From: Cryptomeria japonica
Lineage: Eukaryota > Streptophyta > Pinopsida > Cupressales > Cupressaceae
Length of the DNA: 64,000 nucleotides
Assembly (NCBI RefSeq): GCF_030272615.1
Contig: NC_081410.1
Coordinates: forward strand, 257,781,533 to 257,845,532
Reading direction: 5' to 3'
Part shown: one piece after another, positions 35,941-46,449 of the stretch
Layout: the number at the start of each line of letters is the position of its first letter
Position numbering within the stretch: the stretch's first letter is position 1
The notes under the pieces: generated by a model
What the model was told of the DNA's origin: nothing
Seen by the model: only the letters and a program-made list of their open reading frames with translations
Database searches by the model: none
Translations under genes and position numbers: made by a program

Positions 35941-35944
35941 TTTT

Positions 35945-36420
35945 TTTACTTAATTCCTGCGGACGCGCTAATTTGCAGACAGTTGTGCTAAACATTAAAA
36001 CTAAATAGAGCAGATAACAGAAAAGGAAAAAATGCAGACGCACTGATTAGCAGGAGCTCGCACTGATGCATGGGCGCACGCATTCAAACACGGGCGCTCG
36101 CGCTAATACAACTAGAGTTAGTGCCTAAAAATTTCAAATTTGAATTTTTACAAAAATGTTCACACTAATCGCAGAGTTGTTGCGCTCAAATATAAACAAA
36201 AAAGAAACAGAAGATAGATAGAAGAAGAAGAATGAGGAGGAGATGGAAGAACGCGCAGAGCGGTCATGCTAAAGCCAAGGCACTCATGCTGAAATACAGA
36301 GCCGCCAATTTTTTTTTGAATTTTTCCTACAGTCGTGTTGAACCCGAGGCACTCGCACTGATTAACAGGTGCTCATGCTGATTAAAAAATGGTCACGCTG
36401 AAGCGTGAACCTACGAAAAA
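35945..36420. repeat. Degenerate array rich in CGC, just after the primer site
   Basis: Variants of GGCACTCGCACTGATTAACAG recur at irregular spacing of about 20-40 bp, e.g. near 35962, 36037, 36052, 36095, 36165, 36262, 36285, 36345 and 36370. The CpG content is visibly higher than in the rest of the element. Confidence 0.55.
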
Positions 36421-36462
36421 AACTTCACAAAAAACTCAAAAAATTGTTAAATTCGGGACGTA

Positions 36463-36481
36463 GGTCCCACTGAGCGTGCCA
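36463..36481 (-). other. Probable primer-binding site of the 6.6-kb element
   Basis: Minus-strand TGGCACGCTCAGTGGGACC begins three bases after the LTR, the expected place for a tRNA primer site. I cannot name the tRNA with confidence. Confidence 0.6.
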
Positions 36482-36484
36482 AAA

Positions 36485-37484
36485 TGAAGAGGGGAAAAGC
36501 CAACAAGGTGGATTAGTGGTAGTTAGTATACAAATCAAACACTAAACGCATAGGAACATGAAGCATGCATAAAACCACATAAAAATATGAAAATAATGCT
36601 TTTTACCTTGCTATCTTTACCTCTCCCTCGGATTGAGCTTGATGAAGTGAAGGCACCGTTTGATGATGCTCCACTTGATGTGCTCCTTTGATTGCTTGAT
36701 GTGGAATGCTCTCCTTTGCTCAACAAGACTAATTGATTATTGGATTTGATACTTGGATTGGATTTGAGTGATGGATAGGAGGATTTGAATTATATTTGAG
36801 AGAGGATTAGAAGAGGATGAGAGGAGAATAGAGCAGCATGAGGATGCATGAGAAGTGGATCCTCTTGTGAGGATAATATGCTCCAATTTATAAATAGGAG
36901 AAGGCCAATGAAGGGCCAAGATTGATTTGATTATGAAGGGTCAAGATTGATTTTGGATAGAAGGCATGGATCAAGGGTGCCTTGGGAAAATAAACAAGAA
37001 TATAAAATTCCTTTGGAAAAAGGGGGGAGAAATTTGAATTTCAAACTTGAGGAATTAAAAATTCCAAAATAAGGATGCATTGAGGGATTCAAAGAAATTT
37101 GAACTTCTTTGAGAGATTCAAAGTTGATGTGACATGAGTGGGAATTAAAAAGTGGAGAATAATGATAAGCATGATTATGAGAGATTCTAGAAGAATTAAT
37201 TAGGCTAAGTGGGATTAGGAAAAGTGATTTGTAGGAATCACATGACTAGGTTAATTAATTAGAATTAATTAACTAAGTGGGTTTTAGAGGAAATAATTAT
37301 TGAGAGGACTTTAGAAGAATAGGGGAATAATTAATTTATTTGATAAATTAATTATTGGACTATAGTGACAAGATTAATTACATTAGATTTAATTGATTCT
37401 GAGAGGAATAAGGATGACACAATTAAGTTAATTAATTATGTTGATAGGCTTAAATTAATTAAATATTAATTTTAGGTGTCTACA
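36485..37484 (-). repeat. 5-prime LTR of the 6.6-kb element
   Basis: Nearly identical to 30836-31827. It ends GTGTCTACA at 37484 and is followed by the ATATC duplication. Confidence 0.94.
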
Positions 37485-38226
37485 ATATCCTCATAGATAT
37501 GTTACCTAATCACATCTTGAGACAAACTTGCACAGTAATAAGGCTCCACTCACAAACAGTAGACAAGGAAAAATCACACTCCCTCCTTGCATCTCTAGTT
37601 TCAAGACATCCTTGAGTTGCTCAGGAGATATGATATCAAAAATCAAAAACAACCATAGGTGAACATGCATGCTACCCTATGTATCATGTCACATAAAACA
37701 TCTTGCAATTATATCTTTATTTAGTTTGCTCAGTTCTTGGTTTTTTGATGTCTATCATTGATTGTTATGATCTTTGTTTTCATTCAGGTGTCTATGTTTG
37801 TGTTGTTTGTTTGTTGAAACTCAAAAGGCGAGATGCCCCCAGTTAAGATTAGGATTTTATCCACAGCGATGGACACTTATTTTGATATGGATATATACAA
37901 TGATCACCAAGCCATGGTGAGATATGATGTGGATAACTATTCGGATAACCAAAGATAGTGACTACGCTAAGTGTGTCCAAGATTGTGCTATGTTTAAAAG
38001 GTTTTGCAATGTCCATTGGTTAGCTCAAATGGATGCCAAAGATATGATATATGCACCTATAGATGGAAGAGTTGATCTATCATAAATAGCATCTGTTGTC
38101 AGGTTTTCACTACTTGCTTTTATTGCACTATTTAATTTTTATGATTTTTTTTGTATTTTTCTTGATTTTTTGATTTTTTGTATTTTTCTTGTTTTTTTGG
38201 ATTTTTTGTATTTTTCTTGATTTTTT
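37485..38226 (-). other. Gypsy-3 3-prime end: T-rich tract and probable start of the 3-prime LTR
   Basis: A minus-strand purine tract AACTGGGGGCATCTCGCC near 37850-37833 is a plausible polypurine tract, with LTR sequence to its left. Between 38101 and the integrase end, T-rich sequence includes the repeat at 38135-38232. No protein is recognised apart from weak frames near 37900-38060. Confidence 0.45.
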
Positions 38227-38232
38227 TTATCC
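38135..38232. repeat. T-rich tandem repeat
   Basis: About three copies of a 30-bp unit built on GATTTTTTGTATTTTTCTTG follow each other just downstream of the Gypsy-3 integrase stop. Confidence 0.8.
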
Positions 38233-39405
38233 CTTATACATGCATTGGATAACTAATGTATAGTAATTTTTTAAGTGCATGTTGTTGATAGGTTCATCAA
38301 ATAGGTCCCATTCTGATGTAGATAACTGATATGCCCCCGATCCATAAGCGGATATGATGACAAAAGGACCTAGCCAATTTGGTCCAAATTTGCCCTTCTT
38401 TTCCCAATCTTGTTGATTGGGGAGATTTTCCTTTAGTACCAAATCATCGATTTAAAATTCTCCTGGCTTTACTTTGTGATTATAGCTCTGATACATGCCT
38501 TGATGATATGCTTTGAGGTGATCAAAAGCACATTGTCGGTGCTCATCCAGCAACTCAAACTCTTGCAGTCTGTTTACTCAATATTCCTCATCTAGAATGA
38601 GTCCCTTCAGTGATACTTCGAGTGATGGAATCTTCACCTTAATAGGTATAATAGCCTTTGATCCATACACAAGTGAGTATGGTGTTGCTCCTATAGGTGC
38701 GCAGATGCTAGTTCTGTATGCTCACAATGTTGGGTTGAATTGAAATTGCCAATCATAACCAACCTCGTTTACTGCTTTTTTGAGGATTTTGAGGATGGTT
38801 TTGTTTGAGGCTTCTACTTGGTCATTCCCTTGTGGATAGTAAGGTGAGGAAAAATGATGTTTGATATGGAATCATTCACACAATTCTTGCACATCTTAAT
38901 TTTTGAAGGGTCTTCCATTATCAGTGTTAATGGAACTAGGAATGACATACCGACAAATGAGATAATTCAGGATAAAAGAGGATATTTGTTTGCTGGTAAT
39001 AGTAGTCAATGGTATGACCTCTATCCACTTTATAAAATACTCAGTGGTCATGATGATAAGCTTATGTCTATTTGATGAGGAAGGATGAATCTTGCCCACT
39101 AGGTCGAGTCCCCATTGACAGAATGGACATGATGTAGTGAACGGTTTCAACTCCTATGCTGGTGCATGTATAAGATTGCGATGAATTTGGCATTTTGGAC
39201 ATTTTCTAGTAAACTGGTATGATTCTTTTTCCATAGTCAGCCAGTAATATCCCATCCTTAGAAGTTTCTTGGTGAGAGTAGGACCACTTGAATGTGTGCC
39301 ACAAATACCTTCGTGAAGTTAGATTGCAAGGCGGTTTCAAATTTGTTACGATCAAGACACTGAAGAAGAGTACCATTGAGACCTAGTCAGTAAAGTGTGA
39401 CAACG
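38227..39405 (-). pseudogene. Gypsy-3 integrase
   Basis: Reading down from 39405: LGLNGTLLQCLDRNKFE, then GICGTHSSGPTLTKKLLRMGYYW and CPKCQIH, which form the HHCC zinc-binding region. The catalytic core follows with WGLDLVGKI (first Asp), TDNGRPFKN (second Asp) and QGNDQVEASNKTILK (Glu). The C-terminal KGKFGPNWLGPFVI segment lies in the open frame 38442-38227. Stops at the position of a Trp (CEWFHI in relatives, TGA here), after FKN (TAA) and elsewhere, plus frameshifts near 39350-39300, make it dead. The upstream end is the exact edge of the 17.6-kb insertion. Confidence 0.85.
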
Positions 39406-39410
39406 GTTAG

Positions 39411-40703
39411 TGATGGGGTCACTTCAATCCTCATCATTTAATTTATCAATCCAGGGTGGTGTCCATAGTTATATGCAATAGAGAATTGAGAAAACTCATT
39501 TGACAGTCTATTATAAATTGCAGGAAACGAAAGCTAATCTAAGGCACACTTGCATGAAAGGAAAAAATAATCTAAGGAACACTTGCATGAATTGAAAAGA
39601 GGCTAATATAATTGACACTTTCTAGAAATAAAATACTTGCTTGAATTCAAATTTACTCTTAAGAAATTCTAGAAAATACATTGTTGGAAATGAAACTAGT
39701 CTATCCTATTTCCTCATGCTAAAACAAGCCTTTCTAATCCCCCCCTTTGCTTGATTGATTATAATATACTTATAAAATTCTCATTCCATATCTACCCAAC
39801 CAATCTAATAATAATTTGGATCCAATATCCTATTTTTTAGGGGTTGTTTATAAAACTTTGAGAAAACTAACACTGTTGTCCTTCATCCCACCAATCTGTC
39901 TCTGTCATTTTCTAATGTGCACTGCTACTTCCCTATTGCAAATCTTGTCAAACCCTAAAAATGGGTTTTATCCCTTCAATTATACTTTCTATATCCTTTT
40001 GAATTTTTTAATTTTGTTGAGAAACAAGGGAGATATGTCTGTTTTACTGAGACTGCATTTTTCACAATTTATGGGCGCCTGATTTCTAGGAAGTCTCAAG
40101 TTCTCAACATGAATGAAAGAATTATTCTTCATTTCAGTTGACCAAATCATTTTTTATGATTATGAAGTAGATTCTACAATCATATAATTACATTGGAGTT
40201 CTTTTATAACTTGAGTTATCTTTTTTGGAGAAGGATAATATAGTGTAGTGTGCAACTACAACTGGTAGGAAACAAATACTTTGCCCATTGATTTAGGAAT
40301 GGTTGATGCTCCATGATTTTGCATCATTTTTGGAGTGTTCTGGGAGTCTTCAAGATTATCCTCTATCTTCTCTTAATATCTTCAAATCCTTCTACAATGT
40401 TTGGAGTTGTCTGGAGTTGATGTCTGGGGCTCTCTGTTGCAAGTGTTTTTGAAGCTTCTTGTCATGAGTTATTTAATAACTCATAAATCTACATTGTAAC
40501 ATCTTGCACACTCATGGAGACATATTAGAAGAATTTGGGATCACATTAATTTAATAAAAATAAATAAAATATCTACTTTATATTCTACCTTAAACAAGCT
40601 AAAGAACTTCCAATTATTACTCAAATCCACTTTTACATTAATACACTAAGAAGAAATAGATTATTTTAATGGGTTAAATATGAGACAATTTATGGTCTTA
40701 TCA
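39411..40703 (-). repeat. Probable Gypsy-2 3-prime LTR
   Basis: The outer edge is fixed by the GTTAG duplication. The inner edge is set by a minus-strand purine tract (GGTGTGTGGGAGA, 40704-40716) directly before TGATAAGACC. Length 1293 bp with TG and CA ends. A matching partner was not found, so the call rests on ends and context. Confidence 0.6.
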
Positions 40704-41250
40704 TCTCCCACACACCTAAAGTGTTGCAGGTGAAGAGAGATGATGTATATATAATCACATGCTATAAAAATAAAATAGTGTAATGATCAGGAGTCATTCA
40801 GAGTAATGATATCGCTTCATCAGTATGAAACCAATTTTCAAATTAAGAGTTACTCTAGGCTCACTTTGCACTAACCTTACAACAATAAATGAAGTGACAA
40901 GATCCATCATCAGAAACAAACAAGAACAAGGAAGGAACTGCTTCATCAAAAGACTTATTTTGTAATCTTGAGAACCATCATGATTTGTCAGGAGCCGTCA
41001 GGAGTTGATCAGGAAAAAGCTGCCATTTCTAGTTTTCTACTTTTTTTCATGGGTATGAATCGCTATTTTTGGTTTTCAATTCACCCCTGAGGTAGACACC
41101 ATTTCTAGTTTTCAATCTTCCCTTTTTTCCTTTTTTTTTTGGAAGATAAACTGCCTTTTTCGGTTTTCAATTTATCTTCTTTATTCAATCTTTTCCTGGG
41201 TCATGCATTATTGGATTCCATCATAAAAGTGATATCTTCTATGATGAATT
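40704..41250 (-). repeat. Gypsy-2 3-prime untranslated region with tandem motif
   Basis: Between the purine tract and the integrase end, a motif TTGAAAACTAGAAATGG (minus strand, with variants) recurs four times at about 41025, 41078, 41117 and 41172. A run of ten T lies at 41130-41140. Confidence 0.55.
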
Positions 41251-42480
41251 GTTCAATTTTGGCTTGTAATTCCTCACATAGTTCCTCCCTTGATGTTGGT
41301 TTGTGATATAACTTGAGATGATGACCATTAACCGGCATCATTTTCTTCTCTCTATCAATGGGTATTAATTGGACTACACAATTATCATAACTTGACTAAT
41401 TTCATAAGGTCCCAACCATCTTGTATGAAATTTTCCTTTAAATTCTTGGAACTTTGAATCAAATAACAGTTCCTAGTCTCCCTTCTTGAAATTTCTAGTT
41501 ACAATATGCTTGTCATGCCATAGTTTCTTCTGCTTCTTAATCAATTATGTATACTATAGTGCCTATATTCTCATCTCATCTAGTCTGTTCCGCTGCAAAA
41601 TTTTGATCTTCTCTTCTTCTGAAAGATTAATCCTGACTTCCCATGTTGTTCTTAATATTTTTAACTCAAACTCAATTGGCATGACAGTATACCAATTCAT
41701 ATGGAGAAAAACTCGTAGTTTTTTTCCAGGTGGTGTTGTAAGCCCAAATTGCTTCATCCAACCTATCTGACCAATCTAATTTCCTCAATGAAATATTTTT
41801 TCTAATTATATTTTCCAACTCTCGATTGGTAACCTCCACCTGACCATTAGCTTGTGGATGATAGGGTGAATATTTTCTGTGTGTCATCTTATATATGTGC
41901 ATAAAATCTCTCATCATAGCAGACATGAATTGTGGCCCTTGATCAGATACTATCTCTCGTGGAGCACCAAACCTCTGAAGAATATGTTTGTATAGAAAAT
42001 CAGCAACCTTTTCTTCCCTAGCTACTAGTAGTGCTTTCACCTCAGCCCATTTTGTTACATAATCTATACAAACCAGAATATAATGATATCCTCTTGAAGT
42101 GGAATATATGGGTCCCACAAAATCAATACCCCACTTCTCAAAAGGTTCAAGAATTGTTTGCGGTTTAAGTGGCATCTACATTATTATTGTTGTTCTTCCC
42201 ATGCACTGGCACTCATCACAATGCTTCACATAAAATAAAACATCTTTGGTCATAGAAGGCCAAAAGTATCCTACTCCCACATTTTACGAATAGTTCTGAT
42301 CACAGAGTAGTGTCCTCCTTCTGGTTCAAAATGGCACAAATGTATGATGTCATAGACATCAATTTCTTGCACACACCTATGAAGAACATGGTCAGGACAC
42401 ATTTTAAATAATAATCCATCAATTCATTGGAATGTATAAGTCTCCTAAATCAATCACTTCTTTTGCTTAGAGTTAAATTG
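41251..42480 (-). pseudogene. Gypsy-2 integrase
   Basis: The zinc-binding end shows KHCDECQ near 42215. The open frame 42175-41672 (167 codons) holds a complete catalytic core: WGIDFVGPI (Asp), VSDQGPQF (Asp) and GQVEVTNRELENII (Glu), followed by WAYNTTWKKTTSFSPYELVY. After a stop near 41670, the C-terminal region continues in another frame with GKFHTRWLGPYEI near 41420-41390. The core is intact for 504 bp, but the chain as a whole has frameshifts, so I call it a pseudogene. Confidence 0.87.
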
Positions 42481-42609
42481 ATTTGGGCACTTCCCTGTCA
42501 TAAGGTAATTTGCAATATCTGCAAATCATGGTGCTTGTACTAAGATAGCAAACAAATGTTCATCTGGAAAGGTATCATTAACTAGTTCATCATTTCCTTG
42601 CAAAACCAT
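42481..42609 (-). other. Gypsy-2 RNase H to integrase linker
   Basis: Short connecting sequence between the RNase H end and the integrase zinc-binding region; broken frames and no separate domain. Confidence 0.5.
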
Positions 42610-43900
42610 TCAAGAGAGAAAATCAGATACAACATTATCTTTTCCTGGTTTATTCACAATGGTTATATCAAATTCTTGCAAAATCAATAACCATCTGATT
42701 ATACGTCCAGCAACTATAGCTTTGTTCATTAAATAACGAATGGCTACATGATCTGTGTGAATAAAAATTTTATAACCAATGATGTAGCGTCTAAACTTGT
42801 TTATAGCATACACAACAACTAATAATTCCTTCTCAGACATTGTATAATTTCTCTCAGCTAGACTCAAATTTCTATTGATGTTGTAAATAGCATGCATTGC
42901 TCCATTTTCATCTTTTTGTCTTAAAACTGCCCCTATGGAAAAATTGGATGCATCAGTATGTATGTGAAATGGCTCTCCCCAAGTAGGTCCCTTGATTATT
43001 GGTGAGACAGTCAAAGCATTTATTATAGTTTCAAATGATTTATGGCAGTCATCTATCCAGGAAAATTTTGAGTCCTTTTTGAGTAAGGTGAAAAAAGGTT
43101 CACCAATTCTACTGAAACCTTCTATGAATCTTCTATAGTATCCAGCATGATTGAGAAAGCTTGTAAAATATGTTTGAGTTTTAGTAACTTCAATTTTTTG
43201 GATGACTTCAACTTTGTTTGGATCTACTTTAATACCTTCCTTAGAGATGTGGTGGCCCAACACAATTCCTTCTGTCATCATAAGTGAACATTTCTTATAC
43301 TTCAATGACAACCTATGGTCTTTACATCTCTGTAAAACTTTATCCAAACTTTTTAATGCCTCTTCATCTATTTTTCCATGAATTGAATAATCATCCATAT
43401 AAACTTCTACACATGAAGTAGTTAAATGAGCAAAAATCGCTAAAACGGCTCATTGAAAAGTAGCAGGTGCATTAAAAAGTCCAAATGGTAAGACTCTATA
43501 TACAAAAGTTCCCCAAGGACATGTAAACATTGTTTTATCTTGATCTTCAGTGGCTACTTGTATTTGGTTATAGCCACTAAATCCATCCAAGAAGTAAAAA
43601 TAGTTACTACCTGCTATGTTATCAAGAACTTGGTCAATGAAGGGCAATGAAAAATAGTCCTTCTTTGTGGCTTAATTCAATTCTCTATAGCCAACACAAA
43701 CATGCCAGTTCCCATTCTTTTTGGGTACAATAACCAAAGGTGGCACCCACTAACTATCAGAGATTAGATAAATAAATCCTACCTTTAATAGCTTCTCAAT
43801 CTCATTTTTAACAAAATCTCTTAAAGTGGGATTAATACACCTTTGTCCTTGTCTTACAAATTTGGCATCCTTTGTATAAATATGATGTGTACAAATTTAA
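42610..43900 (-). pseudogene. Gypsy-2 reverse transcriptase and RNase H
   Basis: RT begins in broken frames at about 43870 (PTLRDFVKNEIEKLL; VPPLVIVPKKNG). It is open at 43647-43450 (FLDGFSGYNQIQVA, TFTCPWGTF-like, LPFGLFNAPATFQ), then VYMDDYSIHGK near 43395 gives the active site. The frame 43398-42610 (262 codons) covers the RT thumb (GYYRRFIEGFSRI) and RNase H, with HTDASNFSIGAVL, NYTMSEKELLVVVYAI, HTDHVAIRYLMNK and the KPGKDNVVSDFLS end. Stops near 43676, 43752 and 43448 separate the parts. Confidence 0.88.
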
Positions 43901-44226
43901 GGATTAATTCCTCTCATGTCCTTGCAATCCCATGCAAATTCCTCTATGTGTTTTTCCAAAGTAAGTTTTAACTCCTTTTCGTGTTCCATAGGTAGAGATG
44001 CATTAATGAACAAGGGTTTATTTTCTAAAAGTAAAATCTCCTTTGTATGACTTTCTCCTTCAATACATTATTTAATAAGGGTATTTAAAGGAAAATTTCC
44101 CCGGTATTGGTGATTCAAAGTTTTCCTTTTGCTTCCATCATTATCTTCCTCAATTTATTCATAAGAATTCTCAGTAGTATCCAATTTTTCTCCCTTGTCC
44201 ACATAATCTTCATATTCTTCAACATG
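43901..44226 (-). other. Gypsy-2 protease to RT linker
   Basis: Coding-like but broken, rich in Glu and Lys in the minus direction. No separate domain is seen. Confidence 0.45.
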
Positions 44227-44850
44227 TTATGTTAGTGTAACCATGGCTAATCCAACAATTCCATCCCTTTCTGAGTCTGTATCCTCATCAACCCATTGTT
44301 GAGTATTAGAGTAAATTGTTGGTTTTAATGGAGGATAAAGTGTTAATTCATTTTGTTTATGACCATTAGAAATGGTCATACTACCTGATCTGCAATCTAT
44401 TAGAGCTGCAGCAGTTGCTAACCAAGGTCTTCCAAGAATAATTGGATATCTTGATGCCTTTCTTCTAGCCTTTAATACCAATAAATATACTGGATAATCC
44501 CATTTGTCTATAGTTACTATGACATTTTCCAGGACCCCTTCAGGTCTAGCAGTAGACTGATCTGCTAACTGAAGTATAGTTGTTGTTGGTTGGACTTGGG
44601 TCATTTCAAACATTTATATCGTATCGATTGTGATAACATTTATGGCTTCTCCTAAATCGATCAACACATTTGGTATTTCAACTCCTCCTATGCTCAAGGT
44701 AATCACAGGACTCCCAGGGTCACTATATTTCTGGGGAAGTAATCTTCCTAATAAAACATCAGTAGCTTTAGTTCCTAATTGTATTGTAGGTGGAAACTTC
44801 TATTTTCTACCAAGTGTTTTAACATGAAGTGACTTAATGAGCTGATTTAT
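44227..44850 (-). pseudogene. Gypsy-2 aspartic protease
   Basis: Minus-strand pieces read FPPTIQLGTKATDVLLGRLLP, then the active-site region VLIDLGEAINVI (about 44670), followed in the open frame 44613-44227 by TTTILQLADQSTARPEGVLE and YPIILGRPWLATAAALIDC. This is the layout of Gypsy proteases in which the DLG triplet replaces DTG or DSG. A stop lies between the active site and the open frame at about 44614-44616. Confidence 0.8.
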
Positions 44851-45462
44851 TTCTATAATATCCTTGATAGCTTGAAGCAAAGGTATTTCAATGTTAATCT
44901 TTTTCAATTCTTCTAAAAGCAGTGAATCTATTAGATTGGTATGATCTAATCTACAGTTGTCAAGAGGCTTCTATGGTATGTCCAATCATTCTGGATATGG
45001 GGCTTTATCTATTGCTTCTTTATCCTTGTTTGTGTTTGGTTCTTCTTCCCTTACTTCCTCTTCATCTCCTTTCTCTTTGATATTATCTTTAGAAGGAACG
45101 TTGCGATTTCTTAGTTGGATATCATTCACTTCAATAACACTTAACCCATAAGGATTAACATCAGTGTTGTATGTTTGTTGAAGATGATTGTTTTTGGTAT
45201 TAGGAACTGGTTGAGGAGGAATCAAGGGTTGGTTAACCTATTCATTGGTAGCATTTGGACCAATGATAAGAGGTGGAGGTTGTACCCAAGGATGTCTCGG
45301 CCCTTTATTTTTCCATGGTTAAAATTATGGTTGATTTTCTTGCCATGGTTGTTGATTTTATTGCCACTGAGGTTGATTCCATTGATTCCACTGTGGAATA
45401 ACCCATTTTGGAGGTCCCCATGATGTAGAAGGTGGTTGCATTGGAGGAGGAGTCCATTGATT
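44851..45462 (-). other. Gypsy-2 gag to protease spacer
   Basis: Polar, Asn-, Pro- and Gly-rich sequence in several minus frames, followed by Glu-rich sequence (about 45110-44990). It is typical of a gag-pol spacer and has no domain I recognise. Confidence 0.5.
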
Positions 45463-46449
45463 TTAGTTCTCATTATTCCTAGAACCATATTGCCCAGTGC
45501 AAGAATAAAAGCCAATATTATGTGATCTTTGACCAACATAATTGAGTTCCTCTTCAATTATTGGTGGCTTCTTCAAATGATTCTTAATTTCAGGTAAATG
45601 ATTGCAAGAAATTGTAGCATGAATTTTCTCACAAATCTCACAGACCTTAATCTGGTTCATTGGACCCTCCCTTATAAGATGTTTTCCTCTACATTTCAAG
45701 AAATAGATGGCTAAAGGCTCAATGTTTTTCTTTTCTCCCTAAGTATTAAGATAGAGGAGTATATCAGTTTTCAAATTTACTAACTCTTCCATAACTTGAG
45801 ATACATCAGGTCCCAAAGCTTTGTTTCTTTGAGATCCTCTAGTCCCAACTCTTGTCCTAGAGTAATTTTTGCAAATATCAACAATTTTGTTCAAATCAAT
45901 CTTGTTAATATCTCCTTTCCCCATTAAGTTCAAAGCTTCTTTTGATTCATCATCAACTCCTCGTAAGAAAATTGTTCGACTGATTTCATCATTAAGTCCT
46001 TTGGCACACCTTTTATATACAAACATGAATTTATCAGCATAATCCTCTAAGATCTCATCTTCTAATTGTTTCATCCAAAAAAATTCCTCTTTCATATCTC
46101 TAACCCAACAATAATCTTGGTATTTATCCAAGAAAATTGTTTCCATTTCAGGCCAAGTAGAGATTGAACCAGCTCGTAATCCCATAAACCATCTTAATGC
46201 AGATTATTTCAAAGTGGAGGGGAATAAATTCAACTTTTGATTATCAGATGTGTAATCATAAGTCTGGCATAAGACTTTGAATTCAAAGAGAAATTGATCA
46301 GGACCTTCAAAAGTTTTTCCTCTAAACATTGGTAGTACAGAGGGTGAAATATTTTTCATAGGAGGTTCAATTTCTCCAAGGTTCAAATTAATAGGATATG
46401 AGAATGTCCTATTTGGTGGAGGATCTCCAGCTTCTACTCTTTCGCCCAT
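45463..46449 (-). pseudogene. Gypsy-2 gag
   Basis: The ATG at 46449 starts MGERVEAGDPPPNRTFSYP. The retrotransposon gag domain covers 46400-45980 with VLPMFRGKTFEGPDQFLFEF, ALRWFMGLRAGSISTW and the MEEFFWMKQ-like region. A TAA at 46204 separates it into two open parts. The third part, 45699-45463, includes CEICEKIHATISC, a possible CCHC-type knuckle with altered spacing. The ATG lies only a few bases from the start of E5 at 46455, so the leader, primer site and 5-prime LTR are missing on this side. Confidence 0.82.

Larger units (their letters stand above)
30836..37484 (-). mobile_element. Young non-autonomous LTR retrotransposon (6.6 kb) with a Pro/Ser-rich frame
   Basis: LTRs of 992 bp (30836-31827) and 1000 bp (36485-37484) are nearly identical (two differences in the first 70 bp). 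The perfect duplication ATATC flanks the element (30831-30835, 37485-37489). In minus orientation the LTR starts TGTAGACACC and ends CTTCA. A purine tract (minus AAAGAGGGGCAAAA) adjoins the left LTR and a primer-like TGGCACGCTCAGTGGGAC adjoins the right one. The 4.66-kb interior has no gag, protease, RT, RNase H or integrase in any frame I could read. It does carry a 468-codon Pro/Ser-rich frame. The overall form is that of a LARD; movement must have relied on proteins from another element. Confidence 0.92.

Noticed and set aside
38135-38232. T-rich tandem repeat considered as a LINE or SINE tail
   Set aside because: It follows the Gypsy-3 integrase stop and has no adjoining LINE or SINE body or target duplication.
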